A stretch of 64,000 nucleotides of DNA from Polaribacter sp. Q13 (GTDB taxonomy: Bacteria > Bacteroidota > Bacteroidia > Flavobacteriales > Flavobacteriaceae): NCBI RefSeq assembly GCF_016858305.2, contig NZ_CP074436.1, positions 764,001 to 828,000 on the forward strand. The letters are read 5' to 3'. Made by a program: the position numbers and the translations under genes. The notes beneath the pieces were generated by a model that was not told the origin of the DNA, did no database searches, and saw nothing but the letters and a program-made list of their open reading frames with translations. Below are positions 17,324 through 27,335 of the stretch, in pieces; the first letter of the stretch is position 1, and each line of letters begins with the position of its first letter.

Positions 17324-18649
17324 ATGAAAAAACTAGCATTACACTGGAAAATTTTAATAGGTATGGTTCTTGGAATCCTCTTTGGTTTTATAATGAATTC
17401 TGTGGATGGAGGTAAAGGTTTTGTAACTGATTGGATAAAACCTTTTGGTACCATTTTTATCAATTTATTAAAATTAATTGCGGTACCATTAATTTTGGCT
17501 TCTTTAATTAAAGGAATTTCTGATTTAAAAGACATTTCTAAGATTAAAAAGATGGGTTTTAGAACCATGGTTATTTATATGTTAACCACCTTAGTTGCTA
17601 TTATTATTGGTTTAGGTATTGTAAATGTGGTAAAACCTGGAGCAGGAATGTCTGCTGATACCATAGAAAAAATTAAGATTAAATATGAGACTTCTACAGA
17701 TCTTGTAGACAAATTAACAAAAGCGACAGCACAACATGATGCGGGGCCATTACAATCTTTAGTAGATATTTTTCCGAGTAATATTTTTACTTCATTAGGA
17801 AATGCAAGTATGCTTCAAATTATCTTTTTTGCAATATTTGTGGGTATCTCTTTGTTATTAATTCCTGAGAAAAAAGCGAAACCTTTAATGGATTTCTTTG
17901 ATTCATTAAATGAAGTGGTTATGAAAATGGTAGATTTAATTATGCTTTTTGCACCGTATGCTGTATTTGCGTTATTAACAAATGTTATGATTGCTTTTGA
18001 TGATACAGAAATACTTTTAAAACTTTTAGTATATGCTCTTTGTGTGGTTGCTGGTTTATTATTAATGATTGGGTTCTACTTAATTTTGATAAGTGTTTAC
18101 ACAAAAAAATCACCAATTTGGTTTTTAAAACAAATAAGTCCTGCGCAAATATTAGCTTTTTCAACGAGTTCTAGTGCAGCAACTTTACCCGTTACCATGG
18201 AAAGAGTAGAAGAGCATTTAGGGGTAGATTCTGAAGTAGCTGGTTTTGTTTTACCTGTTGGTGCCACTATAAATATGGATGGCACAAGTTTGTATCAAGC
18301 CATTGCTGCCGTATTTATTATGCAAGTTATTTGGCCAGAAGGACTCACTTTTTCAAATCAGGTGGTAATTGTAGCTACTGCTTTATTAGCCTCCATTGGT
18401 TCTGCAGCAGTACCAAGTGCAGGTATGGTAATGTTGGTTATTGTATTAGAATCTATTGGTTTTCCTGCTGAATTATTACCTATTGGATTAGCACTAATTT
18501 TTGCTGTAGACAGACCCTTAGATATGTGTAGAACTGTTGTAAATGTTACAGGTGATGCTACGGTTTCTGTATTAGTAGCAAAATCTTTAGGTAAATTACA
18601 TGATCCTAAACCAAAGGAATGGGATGATAATTATGAAGACGTAAAGTAG
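17324..18649 (+). CDS. Dicarboxylate/amino acid:cation symporter (DAACS family)
   Basis: This 441-residue inner-membrane transporter imports glutamate/aspartate or C4-dicarboxylates with H+ or Na+. Hydrophobic segments run through most of the protein. Family motifs are present: the serine-rich re-entrant loop STSSSAATLPVTME (about 284-297), NMDGTSLYQ in TM7 (near 318-326), and DRPLDMCRTVVNVTGD in TM8 (near 396-411), which holds substrate-contacting residues. The N-terminus has the usual KILIGMVLGILFG. The exact substrate cannot be read from sequence. It precedes the sulfurtransferase gene by about 60 bp on the same strand. Confidence 0.93.
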   Translation: MKKLALHWKILIGMVLGILFGFIMNSVDGGKGFVTDWIKPFGTIFINLLKLIAVPLILASLIKGISDLKDISKIKKMGFRTMVIYMLTTLVAIIIGLGIVNVVKPGAGMSADTIEKIKIKYETSTDLVDKLTKATAQHDAGPLQSLVDIFPSNIFTSLGNASMLQIIFFAIFVGISLLLIPEKKAKPLMDFFDSLNEVVMKMVDLIMLFAPYAVFALLTNVMIAFDDTEILLKLLVYALCVVAGLLLMIGFYLILISVYTKKSPIWFLKQISPAQILAFSTSSSAATLPVTMERVEEHLGVDSEVAGFVLPVGATINMDGTSLYQAIAAVFIMQVIWPEGLTFSNQVVIVATALLASIGSAAVPSAGMVMLVIVLESIGFPAELLPIGLALIFAVDRPLDMCRTVVNVTGDATVSVLVAKSLGKLHDPKPKEWDDNYEDVK

Positions 18650-18708
18650 TTTTATTATTTTATTTTAACCAAACAAATTGTTAGACTGAACTTTTAGAAG
18701 TCTTTTAA

Positions 18709-19560
18709 ATGATGTCATTAAAAATAACAAAACCCATAGTTTCTGTAGATTGGTTACAAGCTAATTTAGATCATAAAAATCTAATTATTTTTGATTGTAC
18801 CATCCCAAAAGTAACAGAAAAATCTAGTACCTCTAATTCTGATGAAAAATATCAGATTAAAGGCGCTTTGTTTTTTGATATTAAATATACTTTTTCTGAG
18901 GTAACTTCACCATTTCCGAATACAATGCTTGACTCCAAATTATTTGAAGAAAGAGCACAAAAGTTGGGTGTAAATAATGAGAGTATTATTGTTTGTTATG
19001 ACGATTTAGGTATTTATTCATCACCTAGAGTTTGGTGGATGTTTCAATTAATGGGTTTTGCAAATGTTGCCGTATTAGATGGAGGTTTTCCAAAATGGAA
19101 TGAAAATAATTATCTTGTTGAAAAACAGAAAAAGAACACACGTTTAAAAGGTGATTTTAAGGTGAATTATCAACCAGAAAAAATTAAATTTACAGAGGAT
19201 ATTTTGAATGCAATTAAAAATGAAACTTTGTTAATTACCGATGCACGTTCTAAAGGTCGTTTTAATTGTACGGAACCAGAACCAAGAAGCGACGCAAAAG
19301 GAGGACATATTCCTAATTCGGTAAGTTTGCCTTTTAGTGAGATCATAGAAAATGGAACATTCAAATCTGAAGCAGCATTAAAAGTAATCTTTAATCAAAT
19401 AAATCCAGAAGATAAAGCTTTTATTTTTTCTTGTGGAACAGGTATAACAGCTGCTGTATTGGCTTTAGGTGCAGAAATATCAGGGTTTAAAAATTACGCT
19501 GTTTATGATGGCTCATGGACAGAATGGGGAAGTACAGAAAATTTACCAATAGAAATTTAA
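18709..19560 (+). CDS. sseA: 3-mercaptopyruvate/thiosulfate sulfurtransferase (rhodanese)
   Basis: This 283-residue protein has two rhodanese domains. The N-terminal one is structural (YDDLGIYSSPRVWWMF around 100-115). The C-terminal one carries the active-site cysteine C242 in SCGTGITA, whose loop CGTG-[IV]-T-A is typical of mercaptopyruvate rather than thiosulfate sulfurtransferases. It moves sulfane sulfur from 3-mercaptopyruvate to thiols or cyanide. A second ATG three bases in (18712) is an equally good start. A small TerB-like gene follows 11 bp later, probably in the same transcript. Confidence 0.92.
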   Translation: MMSLKITKPIVSVDWLQANLDHKNLIIFDCTIPKVTEKSSTSNSDEKYQIKGALFFDIKYTFSEVTSPFPNTMLDSKLFEERAQKLGVNNESIIVCYDDLGIYSSPRVWWMFQLMGFANVAVLDGGFPKWNENNYLVEKQKKNTRLKGDFKVNYQPEKIKFTEDILNAIKNETLLITDARSKGRFNCTEPEPRSDAKGGHIPNSVSLPFSEIIENGTFKSEAALKVIFNQINPEDKAFIFSCGTGITAAVLALGAEISGFKNYAVYDGSWTEWGSTENLPIEI

Positions 19561-19571
19561 AAAAATAGATT

Positions 19572-19898
19572 ATGAACATCAATTGGACAAAAGAAGAGTT
19601 TCAGACCTACGTATTATTGTATGCCGCACAGAGCAATTATATAGAAACGGAATCTGAAAGTAGCTATATTTTATCGAAAGTAAATGAAGCTATATTTAAT
19701 AGAATTCATACAGAAATTGTGCACGATAATGATTATCAGGCTATGGAAAAAATTAAAAGTTATTTAGCTGATAATAAGTACACAACTGAAGATAAAGAAA
19801 ATCTTTTAAAAGATATAAAAAATGTCTTTTTTGCTGATGGTTCTGTAGATATTTTAGAACGAAATGTTTTTATCTTTTTGAAAAAAATTATTGAATAG
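19572..19898 (+). CDS. TerB-like small helical protein
   Basis: This 108-residue protein is predicted all-helical and acidic, with no signal or membrane segment. Its end (FFADGSVDILERNVFIFLKKI, split here as FFADGSVD and ILERNVFIFLKKI) resembles the metal-binding repeat of TerB-type tellurite-resistance proteins, where an Asp-Gly-x-[VI]-x-x-x-E loop binds metal. It sits 11 bp after the sulfurtransferase gene. Direct evidence is limited to this motif; the actual role is unknown. Confidence 0.65.
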   Translation: MNINWTKEEFQTYVLLYAAQSNYIETESESSYILSKVNEAIFNRIHTEIVHDNDYQAMEKIKSYLADNKYTTEDKENLLKDIKNVFFADGSVDILERNVFIFLKKIIE

Positions 19899-19944
19899 CC
19901 TAAAGCGGATATTTAATAAGATTCATTAGTACTTACTTTTTTTC

Positions 19945-21135
19945 TTAATTATTTTTCATATAATTTTTAACCCAATCTTTTATGGCATTACCATGAATGT
20001 TTTTGGCAATCACGATGCCTTTATTGTTTAAAATAAAGTTTGCGGGTATAGTGCTAATTCTTATTTGTTTTAAAAATAGCGCATTGTCACCTTGCAATTC
20101 AGATGTATGCAACCAAATATTTGCCCCATCACGGTTTATAGCAGCTTTCCATGTAGCTTCATCAGACTCTAAACCATAAGCAATAATTTGCAAACCTTGT
20201 TTATGATATTCCTTATAAATAGGAAGTAAAAATTCTCGATTTTCTTTTCTGCAAGGAGCGCACCACGAAGCCCATAAATCTATAATAGTAAGTTTATTTC
20301 CTAAAACTTTCTCTATATTAAGAGTGTCTTTCGTTATCATTGGCAATTTTATGTTTGGAAATTTATCTCCCAATAAAACAGGTAATTTAGAAGACTCGCT
20401 TTGCTCGCATAGTTGTTTTACCCAAGGGTGATTTGGTGCTTTTTCTTTCCACTTATTACATTGATTTACTAAAAACTCCGGAACACGTTCGTAATTATAG
20501 ACTGGACTTACCCATCGTAAAGCTAAGAGTGCAGGCATAAGAAGTTCCGTGCTATCTGCAAAGTTTATTAATTCTTGCTGATATTGTAAAATAGCATGTT
20601 CTTTTTGTAATAACTGATCTCCTTTGTGCACATCCCAATTTTTATCTTTTAAATAGGTTTGGTAGGCTTTCTGGTTGATATCTCTTAATTCTAAGAAAGT
20701 CTTATTAATTTTAGAAGGATTTTCAATGGAAAAACTTTTTTGAAATTCATCTATTTTTGCGGTAATTCTAATCGTGTTTCCAGATTGCCATAGAATTGGC
20801 ATATAATTAGATTTAGCCGTATTTTCAGTTTGTAAATAAGTAGGATATTTATCGGGTAGTTGTAAGGCTAATTCTAACAAAATAGGCTCTTTACTTTTTG
20901 GAAAATGGTAAAATTTAAAACTACCATCAGAATTTACAACAGCAGAATCTATGACTTTTCCGAAATAAGATGCCGCTACTTCTTTTAAATTCTCAGGTTG
21001 AATAAGATATATCTTTAGATCTTTTTTTAGAATACCTTCAATTTTACCAGATATAGGTGCTGGTGATTGGCACGCTATTAAAATTAAAATGAGTAAGATA
21101 AAACTAATATATTTTTTTAAAAGACTAGCTTTCAT
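19945..21135 (-). CDS. TlpA-like thioredoxin-fold lipoprotein
   Basis: This 396-residue protein is a predicted lipoprotein (LILIAC, lipidated C22) with a C-terminal TlpA/AhpC-type thioredoxin domain. The redox motif is WCAPC (C292 and C295) in DLWASWCAPCRKE. Residues 25-250 form the Bacteroidetes-specific N-terminal region (beta-rich start, then helices) common in these proteins. It probably reduces disulfides of exported proteins on the outer side of the inner membrane or in the outer membrane. It is a single gene convergent with the TerB-like gene. Confidence 0.88.
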   Translation of the reverse strand: MKASLLKKYISFILLILILIACQSPAPISGKIEGILKKDLKIYLIQPENLKEVAASYFGKVIDSAVVNSDGSFKFYHFPKSKEPILLELALQLPDKYPTYLQTENTAKSNYMPILWQSGNTIRITAKIDEFQKSFSIENPSKINKTFLELRDINQKAYQTYLKDKNWDVHKGDQLLQKEHAILQYQQELINFADSTELLMPALLALRWVSPVYNYERVPEFLVNQCNKWKEKAPNHPWVKQLCEQSESSKLPVLLGDKFPNIKLPMITKDTLNIEKVLGNKLTIIDLWASWCAPCRKENREFLLPIYKEYHKQGLQIIAYGLESDEATWKAAINRDGANIWLHTSELQGDNALFLKQIRISTIPANFILNNKGIVIAKNIHGNAIKDWVKNYMKNN

Positions 21136-21255
21136 TTTTTTTAAATTAAAATCAAAGTTACTAATGAACTGTCTTTTTATTACTGATTTATATCAGAAAT
21201 TGTAAAAGTGTTTTTAACATCTATCCTTCCTTTATAGTTGCTATATATGCATAAT

Positions 21256-22647
21256 TTATCGCTTAAAAATTTTTAGTCTATTTTCTGTTTGTCCAGAGAT
21301 TATTAAATCTTTTTCTTCAGGTAAAAGTAAAGAATAACTGGCATCAATGTATATTACTGCAACAGAAGGCCCCACAATCGGGCTCTCTTTTCCTGGAGTT
21401 CCATTATCAATTTTATGATTAGAATCTTCGGGGATATATACAAAATTAGGTTCTTTATATAGTGGTTTTAAATTAGAAGGAATAAAAGAATAATTTTTAT
21501 AAGATAGGGTGGCAGTATCATCCGTAGAAACCATACTAATATTGGTGAATTTTGAAGTAGAAGCAAAGCTACCTTTTGCTCTTCTTTTAGAATCACTACC
21601 TACAAAACCTTCTTTTATAAAGAGCGTCCAGCTACTTCCTTCAGATTTAGCCATATCCACTAAAATCCTTCCGTTAAGAACTGAATGAGGTTGCAATAAA
21701 ACAGCTGCTTTTCCGTGAATACTTGCTACATTTTTAATAACAATATTATCTAAACCTAAATCATATTGTCTACCCGTATGTGCTTCTATTCTGCAAGTCA
21801 TTCCTCCTTGACTCGATAAATTCTTTAGTAATATATTCTTACCAACATTGGTTTGTACCAATCCGTAACCTATAGAACCTTTTGTTAAAGAGACATTTGC
21901 AATAGTAACATTTTCTGCTATTTGAGCCGTTTCTCCATCCTCATTTATATCTACTGGGTTAAAAGCAATGGCAGCACCTAAGGTATAATCATCTACGATA
22001 GAAAAATTTTCTATCAATGCATTTTTTACGTAGCCCAAAGAAATTGCTCTGCAAAAAGTGTTTCCCCAAGTTTCATAAAACTTTTCTACAATTAATTTCG
22101 GACGAGTAGTAGGAGATCCTAAACCTATAATCGTAACATTTTCTAAAGGTTTGCCAACTTCTTTACCGCTTAAAGAAAAGAAATATCTCCAACCATTTTT
22201 AGCATTTTTACCTTCGTTTTGTTTTTCCAAACGAATTTCTGTTCCGCTTTCTATAGTAATATGCACATTCGATTTTAATAAGACATCTCTAAAAGCATAT
22301 TTACCCGTTTTAATAGTAATATTTCCTCCGCCTTTACTCGTTAATTCATCAATTATTTTTTCTAATTCTTCTGTATCACTTTTACCGTCAATATGAACAA
22401 AAGTTATATTACGATCTGACGGTAAATTGATGAAATCACTTCCTGTATAACCCGCATTATCCTGAAAATAAGGTTTAGAGTTATATACAGAAATATCCGT
22501 TACATCACCTGTATTAATAACTGTAGTTGGTGTTTCTTCTACCGGAATTTCTATAGGATTTTCTTTTTGAACTTCTTCAATAGCTTCCGTCTTTTCACAA
22601 GAAATTAAAAATAGAGATATTATAAAAAAGGAGCATAGTTTGTTCAT
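21256..22647 (-). CDS. GH82 (iota-carrageenase)-like beta-helix lipoprotein
   Basis: This 463-residue predicted lipoprotein (LFLISC, C17) has a right-handed parallel beta-helix. DGKSDTEELEKIID (87-100) is the typical pectate-lyase-like opening. The GGMTCRIEAHTGR (281-293), QPHSVLNG (319-326) and GPSVAVIYID (near 420) blocks line up, from memory, with iota-carrageenases of family GH82. There a Glu and Asp two residues apart, plus a His, form the active site. Here E288 and H321 are present but the Asp position is H290. It may cut a different sulfated galactan or be altered in mechanism. It stands alone, far from any polysaccharide-utilisation locus in this window. Identification is by motif recall, not a search. 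Confidence 0.65.
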   Translation of the reverse strand: MNKLCSFFIISLFLISCEKTEAIEEVQKENPIEIPVEETPTTVINTGDVTDISVYNSKPYFQDNAGYTGSDFINLPSDRNITFVHIDGKSDTEELEKIIDELTSKGGGNITIKTGKYAFRDVLLKSNVHITIESGTEIRLEKQNEGKNAKNGWRYFFSLSGKEVGKPLENVTIIGLGSPTTRPKLIVEKFYETWGNTFCRAISLGYVKNALIENFSIVDDYTLGAAIAFNPVDINEDGETAQIAENVTIANVSLTKGSIGYGLVQTNVGKNILLKNLSSQGGMTCRIEAHTGRQYDLGLDNIVIKNVASIHGKAAVLLQPHSVLNGRILVDMAKSEGSSWTLFIKEGFVGSDSKRRAKGSFASTSKFTNISMVSTDDTATLSYKNYSFIPSNLKPLYKEPNFVYIPEDSNHKIDNGTPGKESPIVGPSVAVIYIDASYSLLLPEEKDLIISGQTENRLKIFKR

Positions 22648-22745
22648 GAAATGTATCTTTTAAGTTTACATTCAAATTTAGTGTTACAAAATAATTTTTA
22701 GTAACAGTTATTATTCTTTCATTGATATAAAATTACCTTAACCAA

Positions 22746-22777
22746 ACAAAAAAACCTCACAAAATGTGAGGTTTCAA
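22746..22777 (-). terminator. Terminator of fahA (minus strand)
   Basis: AACCTCAC and GTGAGGTT (22753-22773) form an 8-bp stem; read on the minus strand it is followed by a run of T. It lies about 60 bp after the fahA stop. Confidence 0.75.
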
Positions 22778-22834
22778 TATTCTATATAAAATTATTTAAT
22801 TACTGTTTTTACATCAATAATTGAATATGCTTTA

Positions 22835-24112
22835 TTATTTAGCAGGTAATATTTTACCAACACATTCTCCAAAACCAATACGAACTTTATTATTTTTACA
22901 ATGAGCTCGCATAATTACCGTATCGTTATCATTAATAAATTTACGTTCTGTACCATCTTTTAATGTAATAGGATTTTCTCCTTTCCAAGTTAATTCTAAC
23001 ATAGAACCATAACTATCTTTTGTTGGGCCAGAAATAGCACCAGATCCCATTAAATCTCCAGATTCTACCGGACATCCATTAACGGTATGATGCGCTAATT
23101 GTTGTGCCATTGTCCAATAGGTATACTTAAAATTAGAGTTAGAAATAATCGTTTCTTCACCATTTTCTGGTTTAATTCCCACCTGTAAATGAATATCGTA
23201 ACTTCCTTTTTCTTTTTGTTCTAAATAAGCTAAAGGTTTTTCTGTATTATTAGTGTTTTCTACTCTAAAAGGTTCTAATGCATCTAAAGTTACAATCCAA
23301 GGAGAAATTGTTGAAGCAAAGTTTTTTCCTAAAAATGGCCCAAAAGGTACTTTTTCCCATGCTTGAATATCTTTTGCAGACCAATCGTTTAATTGTACCA
23401 AACCAAAAATATACTCTTCGGTTTCTTTAATAGGAATACGATCACCTAAAACATTTGCATCCGTAGTTATAAATGCCATTTCTAATTCGAAATCTAATAA
23501 TTCCGTTGGTCCAAAATTAGGAATAGTACTTCCTTCATCTGGTTTTGTTTGTCCATATGGCCTTCTTATTTTTGTTCCAGAAGGAACGATAGAAGAACTT
23601 CTAGAATGATAACCAACTGGCATTTGAGTCCAATTTGCAGATAAAGTATTGTCTGTATTATCCGATAACGAAGCTATATTTGTAGCATGCATTTTGCTTG
23701 TAGAAAAATCTGTAAAATCACCAACAGCAACTGGTAATAACATTTCTACTTCGTCCATTCTAAAAATAATTTTATCTTTATGGTTGGCATTATCTCTTAA
23801 AATACCATTGGTAACATCAAAAACTTCAGAAATTCTATTTCTAACCAATCGCCATGTTTTACGACCATCTGCAATAAAATCATTTAAGTTATCTTGAAGA
23901 AAAATATCATCCGTTAACGGAATTCCTTTAAAGTAACCCAATTGATGAAAAGCCCCTAAATCTATCGCAAAATCACCTATTCTACTACCAATCGTTATAA
24001 TATCATCTCTAGTGATAAAAACACCAAAAGGGATGTTCTGAATGGGAAAGTCTGAATTTTTATCTACCTTTAACCAGGATTTTCTATTTGGATTATTTGC
24101 TGATATGATCAT
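22835..24112 (-). CDS. fahA: Fumarylacetoacetase
   Basis: This 425-residue enzyme hydrolyses 4-fumarylacetoacetate to fumarate and acetoacetate, the last step of tyrosine/homogentisate breakdown. The N-terminal beta domain begins near SDFPIQNIPFGVF. The catalytic domain has GYHSRSSSIVPSGT (about 191-204), the acidic metal ligands in LDFELEMAF (about 228-236) and NDWSAKDIQAWE. The GSGAISGP motif (near 357-364) is typical of this family. It is a single-gene unit divergent from glyA; no other tyrosine-degradation gene is in the window. Confidence 0.95.
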   Translation of the reverse strand: MIISANNPNRKSWLKVDKNSDFPIQNIPFGVFITRDDIITIGSRIGDFAIDLGAFHQLGYFKGIPLTDDIFLQDNLNDFIADGRKTWRLVRNRISEVFDVTNGILRDNANHKDKIIFRMDEVEMLLPVAVGDFTDFSTSKMHATNIASLSDNTDNTLSANWTQMPVGYHSRSSSIVPSGTKIRRPYGQTKPDEGSTIPNFGPTELLDFELEMAFITTDANVLGDRIPIKETEEYIFGLVQLNDWSAKDIQAWEKVPFGPFLGKNFASTISPWIVTLDALEPFRVENTNNTEKPLAYLEQKEKGSYDIHLQVGIKPENGEETIISNSNFKYTYWTMAQQLAHHTVNGCPVESGDLMGSGAISGPTKDSYGSMLELTWKGENPITLKDGTERKFINDNDTVIMRAHCKNNKVRIGFGECVGKILPAK

Positions 24113-24277
24113 TATAATGAGATTTATTTTTCACCAAACCTACATATTTTTTTTTCATTTAAGAATAAAAAAACAATGAAAAACACATTTTTAACAGTAC
24201 TTTTTTCTTAATAAGATAATTATAGCAAAAAATGATAAATTATAGTTAAAACATGTTTTTTACAAATATGATTTTAT

Positions 24278-24285
24278 TATTTTTG
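24278..24285 (+). promoter_or_regulatory. Predicted -7 box of glyA
   Basis: TATTTTTG fits TAnnTTTG, 26 bp before the ATG. The expected -33 position is only T-rich. Confidence 0.45.
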
Positions 24286-24311
24286 GTGCTTCTTTTAAAA
24301 CAACAACAACA

Positions 24312-25586
24312 ATGCAATTAGACAACCAAATTTTTGACCTTATTCAGGAAGAAAAAGAAAGACAGTTAAATGGATTAGAATTAATCGCTTCAGAAAACTT
24401 TGTAAGTGATGATGTTATGAGAGCTCAAGGTTCTATTTTAACCAATAAATACGCTGAAGGATATCCTGGTAAAAGATATTATGGAGGTTGTGAAGTAGTA
24501 GATGTTATTGAGCAAATTGCTATAGACAGAGCTAAAGAATTATTTGGTGCAGAATATGTAAACGTACAACCACACTCTGGTTCTCAGGCAAATACAGCTG
24601 TTTATGCTGCTTGTTTAAAACCAGGAGACACTGTTTTAGGTTTCGATTTATCTCATGGTGGACATTTAACACACGGTTCTCCTGTAAATTTTTCTGGTAA
24701 ATTATACAATCCTGTTTTTTACGGAGTTGTAAAAGAAACAGGAATTATAGATTACAATCATTTAGCGGCACAAGCTAAAGAACATAAACCTAAATTAATT
24801 ATTGCTGGTGCTTCTGCGTATTCTAGAGATATCGATTTTAAGAAATTTAGAGAAGTTGCAGACAGTGTAGGTGCTGTTTTAATGGCAGATATTTCTCACC
24901 CTGCGGGTTTAATTGCTAAAGGAATTTTAAATGATCCAATTCCTCATTGTCATATTGTTACTACTACAACGCATAAAACGTTACGTGGACCAAGAGGTGG
25001 AATGATTATGATTGGTAAAGATTTTGACAATCCTTTTGGAGAAACTTTAAAAAATGGAAATCTTAAAAAGATGTCTACTTTAATTAATTCTTCTGTTTTC
25101 CCTGGAAACCAAGGTGGACCTTTAGAGCATGTTATTGCTGCTAAAGCGGTAGCTTTTGGAGAGGCTTTAACAGATGAGTTTTTAGAATACCAATTACAAG
25201 TAAAAGCAAATGCTGCAGAAATGGCAAAAGAATTTGTTGCTAAAGGATATGATATTATCTCTGGCGGAACAGATAACCACTGTATGCTAATAGATTTACG
25301 TAATAAAAATATTTCTGGTAAAGATGCAGAAATTGCATTAGGAAAAGCAGATATTACGGTAAACAAAAACATGGTTCCTTTTGATGATAAAAGCCCGTTT
25401 ATAACTTCAGGAATCCGTATTGGAACTGCTGCAATTACTACGCGTGGTTTAGAAGAAGATGATATGAAAGCTGTTGTTAACTTTATTGATGAAGCTATTA
25501 TAAATGCTGCAAATGAAGATGCTTTACATAAAATTGGTGCACGTGTTGCTCACATGATGAGTGCAAGAAGATTATTTGTAATGTAA
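24312..25586 (+). CDS. glyA: Serine hydroxymethyltransferase
   Basis: This 424-residue PLP enzyme interconverts serine and glycine with tetrahydrofolate, the main cytosolic source of one-carbon units. [10 protein letters not shown] (about 22-31), [16 protein letters not shown] (48-63), and the PLP lysine K222 in [14 protein letters not shown] are all present. Length and start ([11 protein letters not shown]) are typical for Bacteroidetes. It has its own promoter and terminator. The IS256 element downstream begins just 9 bp after the terminator's T run and does not touch the gene. Confidence 0.97.
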   Translation: MQLDNQIFDLIQEEKERQLNGLELIASENFVSDDVMRAQGSILTNKYAEGYPGKRYYGGCEVVDVIEQIAIDRAKELFGAEYVNVQPHSGSQANTAVYAACLKPGDTVLGFDLSHGGHLTHGSPVNFSGKLYNPVFYGVVKETGIIDYNHLAAQAKEHKPKLIIAGASAYSRDIDFKKFREVADSVGAVLMADISHPAGLIAKGILNDPIPHCHIVTTTTHKTLRGPRGGMIMIGKDFDNPFGETLKNGNLKKMSTLINSSVFPGNQGGPLEHVIAAKAVAFGEALTDEFLEYQLQVKANAAEMAKEFVAKGYDIISGGTDNHCMLIDLRNKNISGKDAEIALGKADITVNKNMVPFDDKSPFITSGIRIGTAAITTRGLEEDDMKAVVNFIDEAIINAANEDALHKIGARVAHMMSARRLFVM

Positions 25587-25632
25587 CCACACAGTGGTTT
25601 TAAATATTCACTCTTGTGAATAAATATGAGAC

Positions 25633-25667
25633 TAAAAAAGCATCAAGTTAATTCTTGATGCTTTTTT
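25633..25667 (+). terminator. Terminator after glyA
   Basis: AAAAAAGCATCAAG pairs with CTTGATGCTTTTTT around a short TTAATT loop; the T run ends at 25667. The insertion sequence's target duplication begins at the next base. Confidence 0.85.
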
Positions 25668-25675
25668 AGTTTTAA
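25668..25675. repeat. Target-site duplication, left copy (AGTTTTAA)
   Basis: AGTTTTAA directly abuts the left end of the insertion sequence and is repeated exactly at 27011-27018, on the other side. Confidence 0.85.
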
Positions 25676-27010
25676 GACACTATCCTAAAATCTGTGTAAG
25701 TTGAAAAACTCAGGGTTAAATTATTTATAGTTTAATCCTGTTTTCAAATATAGCTAAAAATTGATTAAGTATAATTCCCCAATTTCTAATTGGCATTGTC
25801 CACTTTTTAGTACTTTCTCTCAGTGCTAAAAAAACAGATTTCATGACAGCTTCATCGGTTGGGAACGAGAGTTTGTTTTTAGTATATTTTCTAATTTTCC
25901 CGTTGAGATTTTCTATAAGATTTGTGGTATAAATTATAGTTCTTATTTCTATAGGGAAATCAAAGAAAACGGTAAGTTCATCCCAGTTATTTTCCCAACT
26001 TTTAATCGCATAAGAATATTTAGAATCCCATTTATCTTTAAAATCTTTTAAGGATGCCTTTGCAGCTTCTTTTGTAGGTGCAGTATAGATTTGTTTCATG
26101 TCTCTGGTAAACTCTTTTTTGTCTTTCCAAACAACGTAACGACAAGAGTTTCTAATCTGATGCACTACACATATTTGAGTAACAGAATTAGGGAAAACAG
26201 TTTTAATTGTATCTGTAAATCCGTTTAAATTGTCGGTTGCTGTGATTAAGATATCTTGTGTTCCTCTAGCTCTAATATCTGTTAAAACACTCATCCAAAA
26301 AGCAGAAGATTCATTCTTCCCTAACCATAAACCAAGTACTTCTTTTTTACCATCGGTTCTCAAACCTACAGCAATGTAAATGGTTTTGTTGATGACTTTA
26401 GAGTTTTCTCTAACTTTAAAAACGATTCCATCCATCCAAACGATAAGATATGTTGCTTCTAAAGGTCTATTCTTCCAAGCTATAATATCATTGGTGATAC
26501 TATCGGTAATTCTTGATATAGTACTTGTGGAGATGTTAAAATCGTAAAGTTCTCGTATTTGTTCTTCTATATCACTATTGCTCATCCCTTTTGCATAAAG
26601 GGAAATTATAATGTTTTCTATACCTTCTGTAGTACTTTCTCTTTTTTTAACAATCATTGGGTTAAAAGAACTTTCACGGTCTCTTGGAACGTTTATTTCT
26701 GTCTCCCCTAAAGTTGTTTTTAGTTTCTTTTTGGTATACCCATTTCGAAGATTAGTTGATTTACTTTTTTGATGTCGATCATAATCTAGGTGAGCATCTA
26801 ATTCTCCCTCAAGGATCTTTTCTATGCCTCGTTTATGAAGCTGTTCTAAAAAATTAGTAAGTTCTGATCCGCTTTTAAATTGCTTTAAAAAATCTTCGTT
26901 TAAAATGTCTTCTGGTTTCATAAGTATGTAAAATTTAAAATTAATAAAAAAATCTCAGTTAATTAATTAACCTGAGATTTTAAAACTTACACACTTTATG
27001 AGACAGTGCC
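25676..27010 (-). mobile_element. Complete IS256-family insertion sequence (1335 bp)
   Basis: The element is bounded by imperfect terminal inverted repeats of roughly 40 bp. The left end starts GACACTATCC and the right end, read inward, GGCACTGTCT; both continue into a shared TGTGTAAGTT block. It carries one intact transposase gene and is flanked by an 8-bp direct repeat (AGTTTTAA), as expected for IS256-type transposition. The intact reading frame and perfect target duplication suggest recent insertion. It landed between the glyA terminator and a CsbD-like gene, breaking no coding sequence. Confidence 0.92.
25725..26921 (-). CDS. IS256-family transposase
   Basis: This 398-residue mutator-type DDE transposase catalyses cut-and-paste or copy-out transposition. 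D164 ([10 protein letters not shown]), D230 (TATDNLNGF) and E337 ([12 protein letters not shown]) fit the catalytic triad. CVVHQIRNS (251-259) is the conserved C/H segment of the family. The N-terminal region (1-120) should bind the terminal repeats. Full length for the family, no frameshift. It is the only gene of the element. Confidence 0.96.
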   Translation of the reverse strand: MKPEDILNEDFLKQFKSGSELTNFLEQLHKRGIEKILEGELDAHLDYDRHQKSKSTNLRNGYTKKKLKTTLGETEINVPRDRESSFNPMIVKKRESTTEGIENIIISLYAKGMSNSDIEEQIRELYDFNISTSTISRITDSITNDIIAWKNRPLEATYLIVWMDGIVFKVRENSKVINKTIYIAVGLRTDGKKEVLGLWLGKNESSAFWMSVLTDIRARGTQDILITATDNLNGFTDTIKTVFPNSVTQICVVHQIRNSCRYVVWKDKKEFTRDMKQIYTAPTKEAAKASLKDFKDKWDSKYSYAIKSWENNWDELTVFFDFPIEIRTIIYTTNLIENLNGKIRKYTKNKLSFPTDEAVMKSVFLALRESTKKWTMPIRNWGIILNQFLAIFENRIKL

Positions 27011-27018
27011 AGTTTTAA
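27011..27018. repeat. Target-site duplication, right copy (AGTTTTAA)
   Basis: Exact copy of 25668-25675 immediately outside the right inverted repeat. Confidence 0.85.
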
Positions 27019-27036
27019 ATATATAACGAAAGTTGT

Positions 27037-27222
27037 TTACCAACTTTTTACTTCTTTTTCGATGGCCTCACGAGTTTCGCCATATTTTTCTTGAATTTCT
27101 CCAATTAGTTTATCAAAAGATCCTTCTGCTTCCGTACTCTCATCATTGGTAATACGACCAAATTTTTCTTTAAATTCTCCTTTTATTTGTTTCCAATTTC
27201 CTTTTGCTGTATCCGAGTTCAT
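27037..27222 (-). CDS. CsbD-family stress protein
   Basis: A 61-residue protein when started at MNSDTAKGNWKQIKGE, the canonical CsbD opening; an ATG 24 bp further upstream (27246) would add eight unlikely residues. It is charged, helical and has the CsbD pattern of GNWKQIKGEFKEKFG followed by EGSFDKLIGEIQEKYG. In Bacillus CsbD is a general-stress protein; the biochemical role is unknown. The downstream flank is now the IS256 element, so any natural terminator may have been displaced. A second small hydrophilic gene lies upstream. Confidence 0.85.
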   Translation of the reverse strand: MNSDTAKGNWKQIKGEFKEKFGRITNDESTEAEGSFDKLIGEIQEKYGETREAIEKEVKSW

Positions 27223-27335
27223 ATTCATTTCATTTATGTACTTCAATAGTACTGGTTAATAATAGTGTAAATTTAGAAAGATTTATAATTGCTTATGAAT
27301 GCTATCTATAAAAATTTTGACTCATTAGATAAAAG

